A stretch of 64,000 nt of DNA. It comes from Cohnella sp. GbtcB17 (GTDB lineage: Bacteria > Bacillota > Bacilli > Paenibacillales > Paenibacillaceae). A model generated the notes under the pieces. The model had not been told where the DNA came from. It did no database searches and saw only the letters and a list, made by a program, of their open reading frames with translations. Positions 23,217 through 30,088 of this stretch are shown piece by piece. Each line of letters begins with the position of its first letter. Position 1 is the first letter of the stretch. The DNA lies in the NCBI RefSeq assembly GCF_019091135.1, contig NZ_JAGXJW010000037.1, positions 17,931-81,930 on the forward strand, given 5' to 3'. A program made the position numbers and the translations under genes.

Positions 23217-24389
23217 TCAAGTCTCTTGACGTACCTGCCTCCACAACCAGACGAACGGCCGCAGCGGAAAATATAAAAAATACAAAGAGCGCGGCAGCGG
23301 CAGCGCTTTGGTGTCCCGGAAGCTCGGATAGAGCCGGCTGATCGCATAGCCCCATTTTTGACGCGTCGTCTTCAGCTCGAACAAATAGCGCTTGTACACC
23401 CGGGACACTTCGCCTGCGCTGGGATCGGTCGTCAGCACGACGGTATCGCGGATGAAGCCGAGCGCGCGATCCGCCAGCGCAGGCCCGCGGCCTCTCGCGA
23501 GGATACGGCCGATCTCGCCCGGAATCGGCGTATGCAATAGCCCCGATGCGAGCACGAGCGCCTGGCCCGCGTGATCGAGCGCGCGGTATCGCCGAAGCAG
23601 CGGGACGATCGCGTCCCAATCCAAGCCGCGGCCGACCATGCGGTCGATGTCGGTCAGCCACCGCAGCCGGAACCAGCCGTGCCGCGCGCCGTGCGTAACG
23701 AGGTACATGAACAGATGCGCATCGCCCGGCATGAAGATCGCATCCGACAGCGCGCACGCTTGCCGATCCCGCCACAGCGCCTCGAACGACGGCTCCTTGC
23801 CGTTTTCGCCGTTCAGTCGCCAATGCACCTCCACCTGGATGCGCGTTTCATGATTCGTAAAGGAGACGTGGTGGATTTTCCACTTCCAGTCGCCCAGTCC
23901 GCGCGGAATCGGTTCGTCCGCCTCGTAGCCGAGCTCGACCAACAGACGCTCCGCCTTCTCCAGGTCGCCGACCGGGATGAGAATGTCCAGGTCCTTGGAC
24001 GTCCGCAGCGAAATGTCCCCGTACAGCTGCCGGGCGAGCGCCGGACCTTTAAGCGCCAATGAACGCACGCCCCGTTCGCCCAGCGACCTGCAAAGCCGGT
24101 CCAATTCGCCGCTCAGCCGGAGCATGCGCCAAGTATTTTGCCGGCAATCGCCGCCCAGGGCTTGCAGGACATCGGACGGAATCAAGCCGGCGCCGTCCCG
24201 GTCCCCGCGGATCTGCGGATAGACCCGATGGTGGCGGACCAGCTTCACGAATTGATTCCAATCGATGTTCGGCAACGGAGGCTCCTGCTGCGCCTTCTCC
24301 TCCCGCGCGGCCTCGCTCCGCAGCGCCGCGAGCATCGCGGTCAGCTCCCGGGGAAATGCGGTCGTATTAAGCTCGTAAGTTTGACTCAT
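23217..24389 (-). CDS. Nucleotidyltransferase family protein of lasso clusters, 390 aa
   Basis: Matches the large NTP_transf_5-type fold: SLALKGPALARQLYGDISLRTSKDLDILIPV contains the acidic DLD pair of nucleotidyltransferases, and IQVEVHWRLNGENG is also typical. Such genes accompany kinase-containing lasso clusters in Firmicutes and might transfer a nucleotide or act on the phosphorylated peptide; the reaction is not established here. ATG 24389 follows GGTGCGAGGC; it overlaps the B2 gene by 23 nt. An ATG three codons earlier (24398) is the alternative. Confidence 0.82.
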   Translation of the reverse strand: MSQTYELNTTAFPRELTAMLAALRSEAAREEKAQQEPPLPNIDWNQFVKLVRHHRVYPQIRGDRDGAGLIPSDVLQALGGDCRQNTWRMLRLSGELDRLCRSLGERGVRSLALKGPALARQLYGDISLRTSKDLDILIPVGDLEKAERLLVELGYEADEPIPRGLGDWKWKIHHVSFTNHETRIQVEVHWRLNGENGKEPSFEALWRDRQACALSDAIFMPGDAHLFMYLVTHGARHGWFRLRWLTDIDRMVGRGLDWDAIVPLLRRYRALDHAGQALVLASGLLHTPIPGEIGRILARGRGPALADRALGFIRDTVVLTTDPSAGEVSRVYKRYLFELKTTRQKWGYAISRLYPSFRDTKALPLPRSLYFLYFPLRPFVWLWRQVRQET

Positions 24390-24855
24390 GCCTCGCACCT
24401 TCTATCTTTTCAGTCGAATAGTCCGTGCCGAATACCGCCACCGTCGTGAACAATCGCCGCTCTCCCGCGCCCGTCAGATAGACCGGACCGCTGCGGAGCC
24501 AGGCATGGGCAATGAGATTGCCCTGCTTGTCCTTGGCCGTGCCGAGATACAGCGTGCTGTCCATGCTCCGCCGCTCCAGCATTTTTTTGGCCGCGAGCGC
24601 CTGCACGAGACATTGGCTCTCCCAGAACGTATGGCGGCTCATCGTTCGCACCGCTTCCGAGATGCTTCGAACGACACGCTCGGCGTTCAAGTCGTGCACA
24701 TGCGGCGTCTCCACCATCGGCCTGCCGAGCTTCGGCGCGAGCCGGCTGAACGGCAGCGCCTTCAAGATTCGCGCCCAAGCCAGGTACAAAAGCGCCTCCA
24801 GCATGAGCCGCCGCCGCGCGGCAGGCCATGCCATGAATTTTCTGAGGCCCCGCAT
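24367..24855 (-). CDS. Lasso peptide B2 leader peptidase (transglutaminase-like), 162 aa
   Basis: Cysteine protease that removes the leader from precursor A. The catalytic Cys lies in HTFWESQCLVQALAAKKMLE, the His in LIAHAWLRSG and the Asp in a following strand (FGTDYS), the Cys-His-Asp order of B2 proteins. ATG 24855 shares its A with the B1 stop (TGATG), so I use it in place of the longer frame to 24927. Directly follows B1, the usual order when B is split. Confidence 0.92.
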   Translation of the reverse strand: MRGLRKFMAWPAARRRLMLEALLYLAWARILKALPFSRLAPKLGRPMVETPHVHDLNAERVVRSISEAVRTMSRHTFWESQCLVQALAAKKMLERRSMDSTLYLGTAKDKQGNLIAHAWLRSGPVYLTGAGERRLFTTVAVFGTDYSTEKIEGARHESNLRA

Positions 24856-25160
24856 CAGGACGGACGCAGCTCGATCAACGATTCGCGATACATTTGCCTT
24901 AGAAAAGCAAGCGCCTCGCGTTCGCACGTCGCCCGTTCTACCTCGTATTCCGAGGCGAGCGCGTCGACCAGCCGGCCGAGGGCGATCGGTTCGGCGATGA
25001 GCTCCCAGATCCGCCCGCCGACGGCTCCGAGATTGTAGTACTTGCCCGTGCGCGTGCTGAACATCACCTTCTCGCCGTTCATGTCGCTGGCCATGTTGCC
25101 CTCTGCCCGTACGACGATCTGCTCCGTATCTTGCGCGTTCGTCAATCCTGCTTCGATCAT
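24855..25160 (-). CDS. Lasso peptide B1 protein (PqqD-like leader recognition element), 101 aa
   Basis: RRE domain: EGNMASDMNGEKVMFSTRTG followed by KYYNLGAVGGRIWELIAEPI matches PqqD-like proteins that bind the precursor leader and present it to B2 and C. ATG 25160 overlaps the kinase stop by 4 nt (ATGA), which sets the start; the long frame to 25553 is a shadow of the kinase gene. Confidence 0.93.
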   Translation of the reverse strand: MIEAGLTNAQDTEQIVVRAEGNMASDMNGEKVMFSTRTGKYYNLGAVGGRIWELIAEPIALGRLVDALASEYEVERATCEREALAFLRQMYRESLIELRPS

Positions 25161-26125
25161 ACCGTTGCGCCTCCCTTGTCGAATCGTATGATGTGTTCTG
25201 CGAGCTGGCGGGCCGTAAAGCCCGCGGACGGTCTGAACAGCCGGGCGACCGTAATGCCCGACGCGATGCCCGATGCCGCGCGGAAATGCCAATCCACGAG
25301 GCCGAGCCGGGGAATCAGCGCCTGCCTGTACGTATGCTGCAGCATGACGCGCAGCCGTTCGAGCACCGGCAGCGCGCCGACGCCGATCCGCTCGCCGTCC
25401 GACTCCGACCGCCCCAGCTCGAACACGCCTGCCAGCGGCACTGGCTCCGAGCCGAAGCGCCCTTCGACCGGCACGGCGAATTTCTCGGTTTCCCTGTAGA
25501 TGGTGCGATACGGGGAAGCCTGCATGCCGAGACCGTCGAGGCTTTCCCGCCACAGCTTCTGCTGCGGGTAGGCGGGCATGACATACGGCTTGCCGTCCAC
25601 GCCGGCCGTGACCGCGACGACGTCGTCGCTGAGCAGACGATGTCCCATGGCGACCAGCGCGGCGGCGAGCGTCGACTTGCCCGCGCCCGAATCGCCGACG
25701 AAGGCATACGCCCTGCCGTCAACGACGACCGCGCTGCCGTGCAGCGGCAGCAGTCCGCGCAGCAGGAGCAGCGCGCCGAAGCAGGTACCGAGCAGGTACA
25801 CGCGAACCTTCTCCGGATCGGCCCCGGGCAGCGGCGCGACCGCGATATGCCGGCCTTCGTCAATGCAGTAGACGGCCGTGTCGGGGATGAGGAACAGGAA
25901 GCGGCTGCCTTCGCGCGTCAGCGAGAAGTTGCTGCCCGTCGCTTCGAGCTCCTCCCGAAGCGGCGCCGGATCGGCCGTGCCGATCGTGACGTCCGGCGCT
26001 CCTGCCGTACGACCAACGCCTGCCGGCGGCAGTTCGGGCAGCGGAATCGCGCTCGCCATGTCGAGACCGAACGCCCTGTATACCGCTGCTGTCTGCGTTC
26101 GTTCGGCCAAAGCCGCATCGATCAT
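25157..26125 (-). CDS. HPr-kinase-like lasso peptide kinase, 322 aa
   Basis: C-terminal HprK fold with Walker A AFVGDSGAGKSTLAAAL and the DDVVAVT acidic motif; the N-terminal half is divergent. Kinases of this family in paeninodin-type clusters phosphorylate the side chain of the C-terminal Ser of the precursor. The precursor here also ends in Ser, so the same reaction is likely. ATG 26125 follows AAGGAGCG. A 437-bp spacer separates it from the precursor gene. Confidence 0.88.
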   Translation of the reverse strand: MIDAALAERTQTAAVYRAFGLDMASAIPLPELPPAGVGRTAGAPDVTIGTADPAPLREELEATGSNFSLTREGSRFLFLIPDTAVYCIDEGRHIAVAPLPGADPEKVRVYLLGTCFGALLLLRGLLPLHGSAVVVDGRAYAFVGDSGAGKSTLAAALVAMGHRLLSDDVVAVTAGVDGKPYVMPAYPQQKLWRESLDGLGMQASPYRTIYRETEKFAVPVEGRFGSEPVPLAGVFELGRSESDGERIGVGALPVLERLRVMLQHTYRQALIPRLGLVDWHFRAASGIASGITVARLFRPSAGFTARQLAEHIIRFDKGGATV

Positions 26126-26164
26126 CGAAATCGCTCCTTTTTTCGTAAAATGGGATAACTATTT

Positions 26165-26253
26165 CGACCGCTAACGCGGGTATGGCCAATGTTTAAATTT
26201 TGTCGCCGTAGGTAGCAGCGGAATAACCGCTAACCGTCATTCTAGATATACTC
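26165..26253. repeat. Two short GCGG-type hairpins before the 51-bp repeats
   Basis: CCGCTAACGCGG (about 26170) and AGCGGAATAACCGCT (about 26217) are small perfect hairpins resembling the CCGC-CAACA-GCGG hairpin of the repeats that follow. The rest of the 26126-26253 stretch holds only the kinase ribosome site. Confidence 0.5.
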
Positions 26254-26257
26254 TTGT

Positions 26258-26440
26258 ACCGCCAACAGCGGATGTCACCTGAAACTATCGATCTACGTGC
26301 ACACTTGCACCGCCAACAGCGGATGTTACCTGAAACTATCGATCTACGTGCACACTTGCACCGCCAACAGCGGATGTCACTTGAAACTATCGATCTACGT
26401 GCACACGTGCACCGCCAACAGCGGATGTGCTGCTAGACCT
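26258..26440. repeat. Tandem repeat, 51-bp unit, about 3.5 copies
   Basis: Units begin at 26258, 26309, 26360 and 26411 (ACCGCCAACAGCGGATGT...). Each has a CCGC-CAACA-GCGG hairpin and an ATCGATCTACGTGCACAC segment. The unit is a multiple of three and free of stops in one frame, but there is no gene-like start. It lies between the lasso precursor and kinase genes. Confidence 0.85.
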
Positions 26441-26506
26441 GTCCATTCACGTTCATGCTTGTTGCAACTCTCGTTGCGGCCAAGGCCGTGACGCATGGTT
26501 AAAGAA

Positions 26507-26542
26507 GTCCTTATACAGCCCTGTCAGGGACTGTATAAGGAC
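26507..26542 (-). terminator. Strong hairpin after the precursor gene (attenuator/partial terminator)
   Basis: GTCCTTATACAG pairs perfectly with CTGTATAAGGAC (12 bp), with an inner CCCTG/CAGGG stem. It lies 22 nt after the precursor stop and is followed on the minus strand by only a broken T-run (TTCTTTAACC). It may stabilise the precursor message and let part of the transcription pass on to the enzyme genes. Confidence 0.7.
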
Positions 26543-26563
26543 ACTTTGGGATAAAAAACGGAT

Positions 26564-26692
26564 TCAGCTCGGGGTGTAGATGTCCATGTCTTCGGTCGTG
26601 ACGAAGTCGATGTTCGTCATGCCTTTGCCGTACATCGTCTCGCTGACGTTCAGCGTTTCGAGCTCGGGCGTTTGCCATTGTTGCTTTGCCAT
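26564..26692 (-). CDS. Lasso peptide precursor (A), 42 aa
   Basis: ATG 26692 follows AAAGGAGGTGA. The leader MAKQQWQTPELETLNVSETM has the WxxP/PxLE recognition pattern and Thr at position -2 before the cleavage site. The predicted core starts YGKGMTNID, placing Asp at position 9 for a nine-residue macrolactam ring, and its tail ends DIYTPS. It is 22 residues long with a C-terminal Ser, the site phosphorylated in paeninodin-type peptides. Tyr as the first ring residue is unusual (commonly Gly, Ala, Ser or Cys). It lies between the C and kinase genes. Confidence 0.9.
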   Translation of the reverse strand: MAKQQWQTPELETLNVSETMYGKGMTNIDFVTTEDMDIYTPS

Positions 26693-26756
26693 TGTGCGTT
26701 CACCTCCTTTCAAAGGCGGGCCGGCGCCCGCAGGCGCGGCTCGCGCCGCCGAATCG

Positions 26757-28757
26757 TCAAGCGTGCCGCTTGATGAATCTGTACAAGATCACGCTGCGCA
26801 GGAGCAGCCTCATCTCCGGGTGAAAAGCGAGCTCGGGTCGCGGCTCCCGCCCGATGCCCGCCGCGGCCGCACGGATCCGGTCGACGTGCAGGTAGCCGGC
26901 GACCGCCGAATCGTCGCAGAGCCGGCGCAGCTCGTCGAGCAGGCGCGGCCACATCGGCGCCGCCCGGTAGATCCAATCCGCGCCCTGGACGCCCCGGATC
27001 CGCTGATTGAGCCGGACCTCGTCGGGCAGCACGGACTTCGTCGCCCGGCGAATCAAGGCGCGGTCCATGCCGTCCCGCACGTACTGCTCGACCGGCACCG
27101 AGAGGCAGAAGCGCACGACCCGCAGGTCGCAGGTCGGATCCCGCTCCCAGACGCCGTACCGCAGCGACAGCTTGGTCGCCGTCGCGCCGTTCTTGTTCGC
27201 GGCGGCGAGGCTTGCGAGCTTCTCCCGGCGCACCGCGAACGGATCGGCCGCCGCGCCGGATCGGCCGCCGCGCGCACCGCGGCCAAAGCCTTGGCCGTAG
27301 CGGCCATTCCCGGCGGCGCCTGCTCCGCCATCGCCGCCCCGCAGCTTTGCGAATACGCCTGTACGCTGCGCAAAATCGGGATGGATGAGCATCGCCGGCA
27401 GATCCGGCTCATCCCCGCCCCGCCTGGCGCCCGAGAGCGCCGGGAAGGCCAGCTTGCCCAGCGTCGACAGCAGCCGGCGACGTCCGATGCCCTTATTCGC
27501 GCCGAACATCCGCAGCTCGCGAGACAGCCGCATCCACTTCATGCGCTTCAGCAGCTGCGCATAGTAGTCAAGGGCCGGGCCCCACGAGACGGTGAAGTTG
27601 CCCCTTGCGCCGGTGAGCAGAATGCCCGCTCCCCGACTGCCCGCGCGCTCGTGGATGCCTTTCAGCCAATACGAGTTTTCAAAAAACTTGTAGGGCGACT
27701 CCAGCAGGTCGATCCATTCGTCCACTTCGGTCAGCGGGCTGATGCCCTCGAAGTCCATGTACGAAGCCTCGATATTGCCGACATGGCGGACCGTCGCCGC
27801 GATATACGGCCGCTCGTCCGCTGCCGCGTGGCCCGGCGTCCAATCGGCAAAGCCGCTGGACGGCACGCTGCTGTAAGCCTGGAGCGTCTTGCCCTCCCGC
27901 TGCAATTCCCGAGCCGCGAACCCCGCGACCGCGCCGGAGTCGAGGCCGCCGCTCAGCGTCGCCGCGACCTCGCGATGCGTGCGCAGCCTGGCCCGGACGG
28001 CTTCGCCGAAGATGTCGCGCATCGCCTCCTCGTACTCTCCGTCCGACCCGAGCCGCAGCGGCTCGGTCGGCTCGATCGAGCCGTAGGATTCGATGCGGGC
28101 CCGTCCGTCCGCGAAGACGACTGCATGCCCCGGCGGCACCTGCCGGATGCCGACATACGGCGTCGCTCCGGGGTCGGTCGATTCGAACATCTCGGGAATC
28201 GCCATGAACTCGGCGAGCCATGCCTCGTCCAGCCGGCCGTCCGTATCAGGCAGCGCCAGCAGCGGCGTCATCGTCGTGGCGAACGCCAGACGGCCGGCCC
28301 CGATGTGATAGTAGAGCGAGCGGCTGCCGAACAGGTCTCGCGCGCCGAACAGCTCTCTGCGCGTCTCGTCCCAGATCATGAACGCGAAGTCGCCGATCAG
28401 ATGAGACGGGGCTAAGCGTCCCCATCTGCGGTAAGCGAGCACGATCAGCTCGCCGTCCGTTATCATCTCCCGGCGCCCCGCCGGCACCTCGAGCTTCGCG
28501 AACAGCTCACCGCGGTTGTCGAGGATCGCGTCTGCGACGATTCGCAGCCCCTCGACAGCCGAACCACCGTCCGGCATCCGCTCGCCCACCGATTCCGGCG
28601 TAATCCAGCGGATGCGGCAGCCGAGGAACGCCGGCCCGCCGCGCCACGTACGAGCGTCGTCCGCCACGTAATGCGCCATCGCGTCCATCATCCGCTCGCC
28701 GTCCGCCGCCTGCGCCTCCCCGCCGTCGAAGCGCACGATCCCCGCCAGCGCGCTCAT
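26757..28757 (-). CDS. Lasso cyclase (C protein, asparagine synthetase-like), 666 aa
   Basis: Activates the ring Asp side chain with ATP and closes the macrolactam. N-terminal glutaminase-like domain begins MSALAGIVRFDGG and lacks the catalytic Cys2 of true glutamine amidotransferases, as expected for lasso C proteins. The synthetase domain carries the PPi loop VAATLSGGLDSGAVAG. A Gly/Arg-rich insert lies near residue 490. ATG 28757 overlaps the sulfotransferase stop by ATGA; the frame extending to 29462 is not coding. Slightly longer than usual because of the insert. Confidence 0.92.
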   Translation of the reverse strand: MSALAGIVRFDGGEAQAADGERMMDAMAHYVADDARTWRGGPAFLGCRIRWITPESVGERMPDGGSAVEGLRIVADAILDNRGELFAKLEVPAGRREMITDGELIVLAYRRWGRLAPSHLIGDFAFMIWDETRRELFGARDLFGSRSLYYHIGAGRLAFATTMTPLLALPDTDGRLDEAWLAEFMAIPEMFESTDPGATPYVGIRQVPPGHAVVFADGRARIESYGSIEPTEPLRLGSDGEYEEAMRDIFGEAVRARLRTHREVAATLSGGLDSGAVAGFAARELQREGKTLQAYSSVPSSGFADWTPGHAAADERPYIAATVRHVGNIEASYMDFEGISPLTEVDEWIDLLESPYKFFENSYWLKGIHERAGSRGAGILLTGARGNFTVSWGPALDYYAQLLKRMKWMRLSRELRMFGANKGIGRRRLLSTLGKLAFPALSGARRGGDEPDLPAMLIHPDFAQRTGVFAKLRGGDGGAGAAGNGRYGQGFGRGARGGRSGAAADPFAVRREKLASLAAANKNGATATKLSLRYGVWERDPTCDLRVVRFCLSVPVEQYVRDGMDRALIRRATKSVLPDEVRLNQRIRGVQGADWIYRAAPMWPRLLDELRRLCDDSAVAGYLHVDRIRAAAAGIGREPRPELAFHPEMRLLLRSVILYRFIKRHA

Positions 28758-30088
28758 TTCTTCCCTCCGCCGGCCATATAAGCCGATGCGAACCGGGACA
28801 GGCGCCTGCCAAACGGGATGGCCGACTTCAGCCAATCCGCCTTCCGCTTCATGGCGCCGAGCTGTGCGCGGAGCTGCCGCTGCTCCCGGATGCCCGCTTC
28901 GAGCCGCATTTCCAGCGCGCGGACGGTCATCTGCAGCTGGTGTACGCGAGCGTCCGGCGTGCGAGCCTGCCGTGTCTCGACCGCCATCGCCGCGTCGACG
29001 CCGCTTGCAGGCACAGCCTCTCCTGCCGATGCCTTGATCTCGCCGCCCGCCGAGCCTCTCGCCATGCCACCCGACATGCCGCCCGCCGCGCTTCGCATCC
29101 CATACCCCGGCTCCCAGCGGCACCCGGTCGCTTCCAGCAGCTGCCGCTCCCTCAGCGCCAGCAGCGTCTCGTCCGGCTCGCGCTCGAACCGGGCGCCGGT
29201 CCAGCGCTCCGCCTCGGCCAGCGCCTCGCCGTAGCCGAGCGCCTCGAACGTCCTTGCCCCGAGCAGGCGAACGTACAGCTCCGCCTCCCGCTTCGTCAGC
29301 GCGTCCTTCCACGAACCGACCGCGTTCGTGTGCGGCGCCGCATGGTCCGCGACGTTCGGATCGCCGACGCCCATGCTGAAGTACAGCTCGGACTTCGCCG
29401 TGCCCATCCGCTCGCCATACCGCTCCATGCCCTCCTCGTAAGAGATACCGAGGAAATCGCATACGCCGGCCAACTCCCCGGCCGGATCTGCGACCAGCTC
29501 CTCGTAGCGCAGCCGATAGGCGTACGGATCGGTCTCAGCAAAGTATCGCATGTAGCGCATGAGCCCGATCGTGAGATCCGCGGCCTTGATGTCGAACGCG
29601 GAGCCCGTCAGCAGTCCCGCGAGATCCGCGGCGCCGCCGCGCGAAGCGCCGAGCTTCTTGTACGAAGCGAGTACGTCGAGCGGATTGCGCAGCAGCCAGA
29701 TTCGCTTGGACTGCGGGAACAGCGCGTCGAGGAACTCCAGCAGATAATAGTACCTCGGCGATTTGTCGACGACGATGTCCGCGCCTTCGCCGCCGCGCAG
29801 CAAGCCGTTGTAAGCCTCGACCGCGAACGCCCGGCAGGCGTCCGCGAATGCGTCTTCGGGCAGCACGCCGCCGAAAAAACGCTCAAGAATCGCCCCGCCG
29901 CCGTACGCCCGCCGCTGCGCCGCCTTCAGATCGAGCAGGCTCATCAGAAACCACATTTCCTGCGCGGCGTACACCCGGCTATGATTTTGCAGCATGACCG
30001 TCGCCAGGGAGCTGCCGCTCCGCGGCGTGCACAGCAGGAATACGAGGTTGTTGCCGCTTGCGTCGACCATCCGGGGCGCCTCCTTCAC
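28754..30088 (-). CDS. Sulfotransferase family protein with coiled-coil tail, 444 aa
   Basis: The PAPS 5'-phosphosulfate loop is FLLCTPRSGSSLATVML and the 3'-phosphate motif is IWLLRNPLDVLASYKK, with the substrate His/Asp region DKSPRYYYLLEFLDALF. The last 130 residues are Gly/Ala/Ser-rich followed by a coiled coil (VHQLQMTVRALEMRLEAG). It is coupled by ATGA on both sides, to a secreted glycosidase and to the lasso cyclase, so its acceptor could be the polysaccharide or the lasso peptide. CysC in the same operon would make its donor. Confidence 0.87.
   Translation of the reverse strand: MKEAPRMVDASGNNLVFLLCTPRSGSSLATVMLQNHSRVYAAQEMWFLMSLLDLKAAQRRAYGGGAILERFFGGVLPEDAFADACRAFAVEAYNGLLRGGEGADIVVDKSPRYYYLLEFLDALFPQSKRIWLLRNPLDVLASYKKLGASRGGAADLAGLLTGSAFDIKAADLTIGLMRYMRYFAETDPYAYRLRYEELVADPAGELAGVCDFLGISYEEGMERYGERMGTAKSELYFSMGVGDPNVADHAAPHTNAVGSWKDALTKREAELYVRLLGARTFEALGYGEALAEAERWTGARFEREPDETLLALRERQLLEATGCRWEPGYGMRSAAGGMSGGMARGSAGGEIKASAGEAVPASGVDAAMAVETRQARTPDARVHQLQMTVRALEMRLEAGIREQRQLRAQLGAMKRKADWLKSAIPFGRRLSRFASAYMAGGGKK

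Noticed and set aside
21306..23276. 656-codon plus-strand open frame opposite the ABC exporter
   Set aside because: It mirrors codon structure of the real minus-strand gene in GC-rich DNA. It has no ribosome site and a low-complexity Arg/Gln/Asp-rich product. Similar long frames at 26580-28415, 30058-31335 and 31681-33414 are rejected for the same reason.
24855..25553. Long version of the lasso B1 protein (232 aa)
   Set aside because: The extra N-terminal part is a shadow of the kinase gene; the ATGA overlap at 25160 sets the start.
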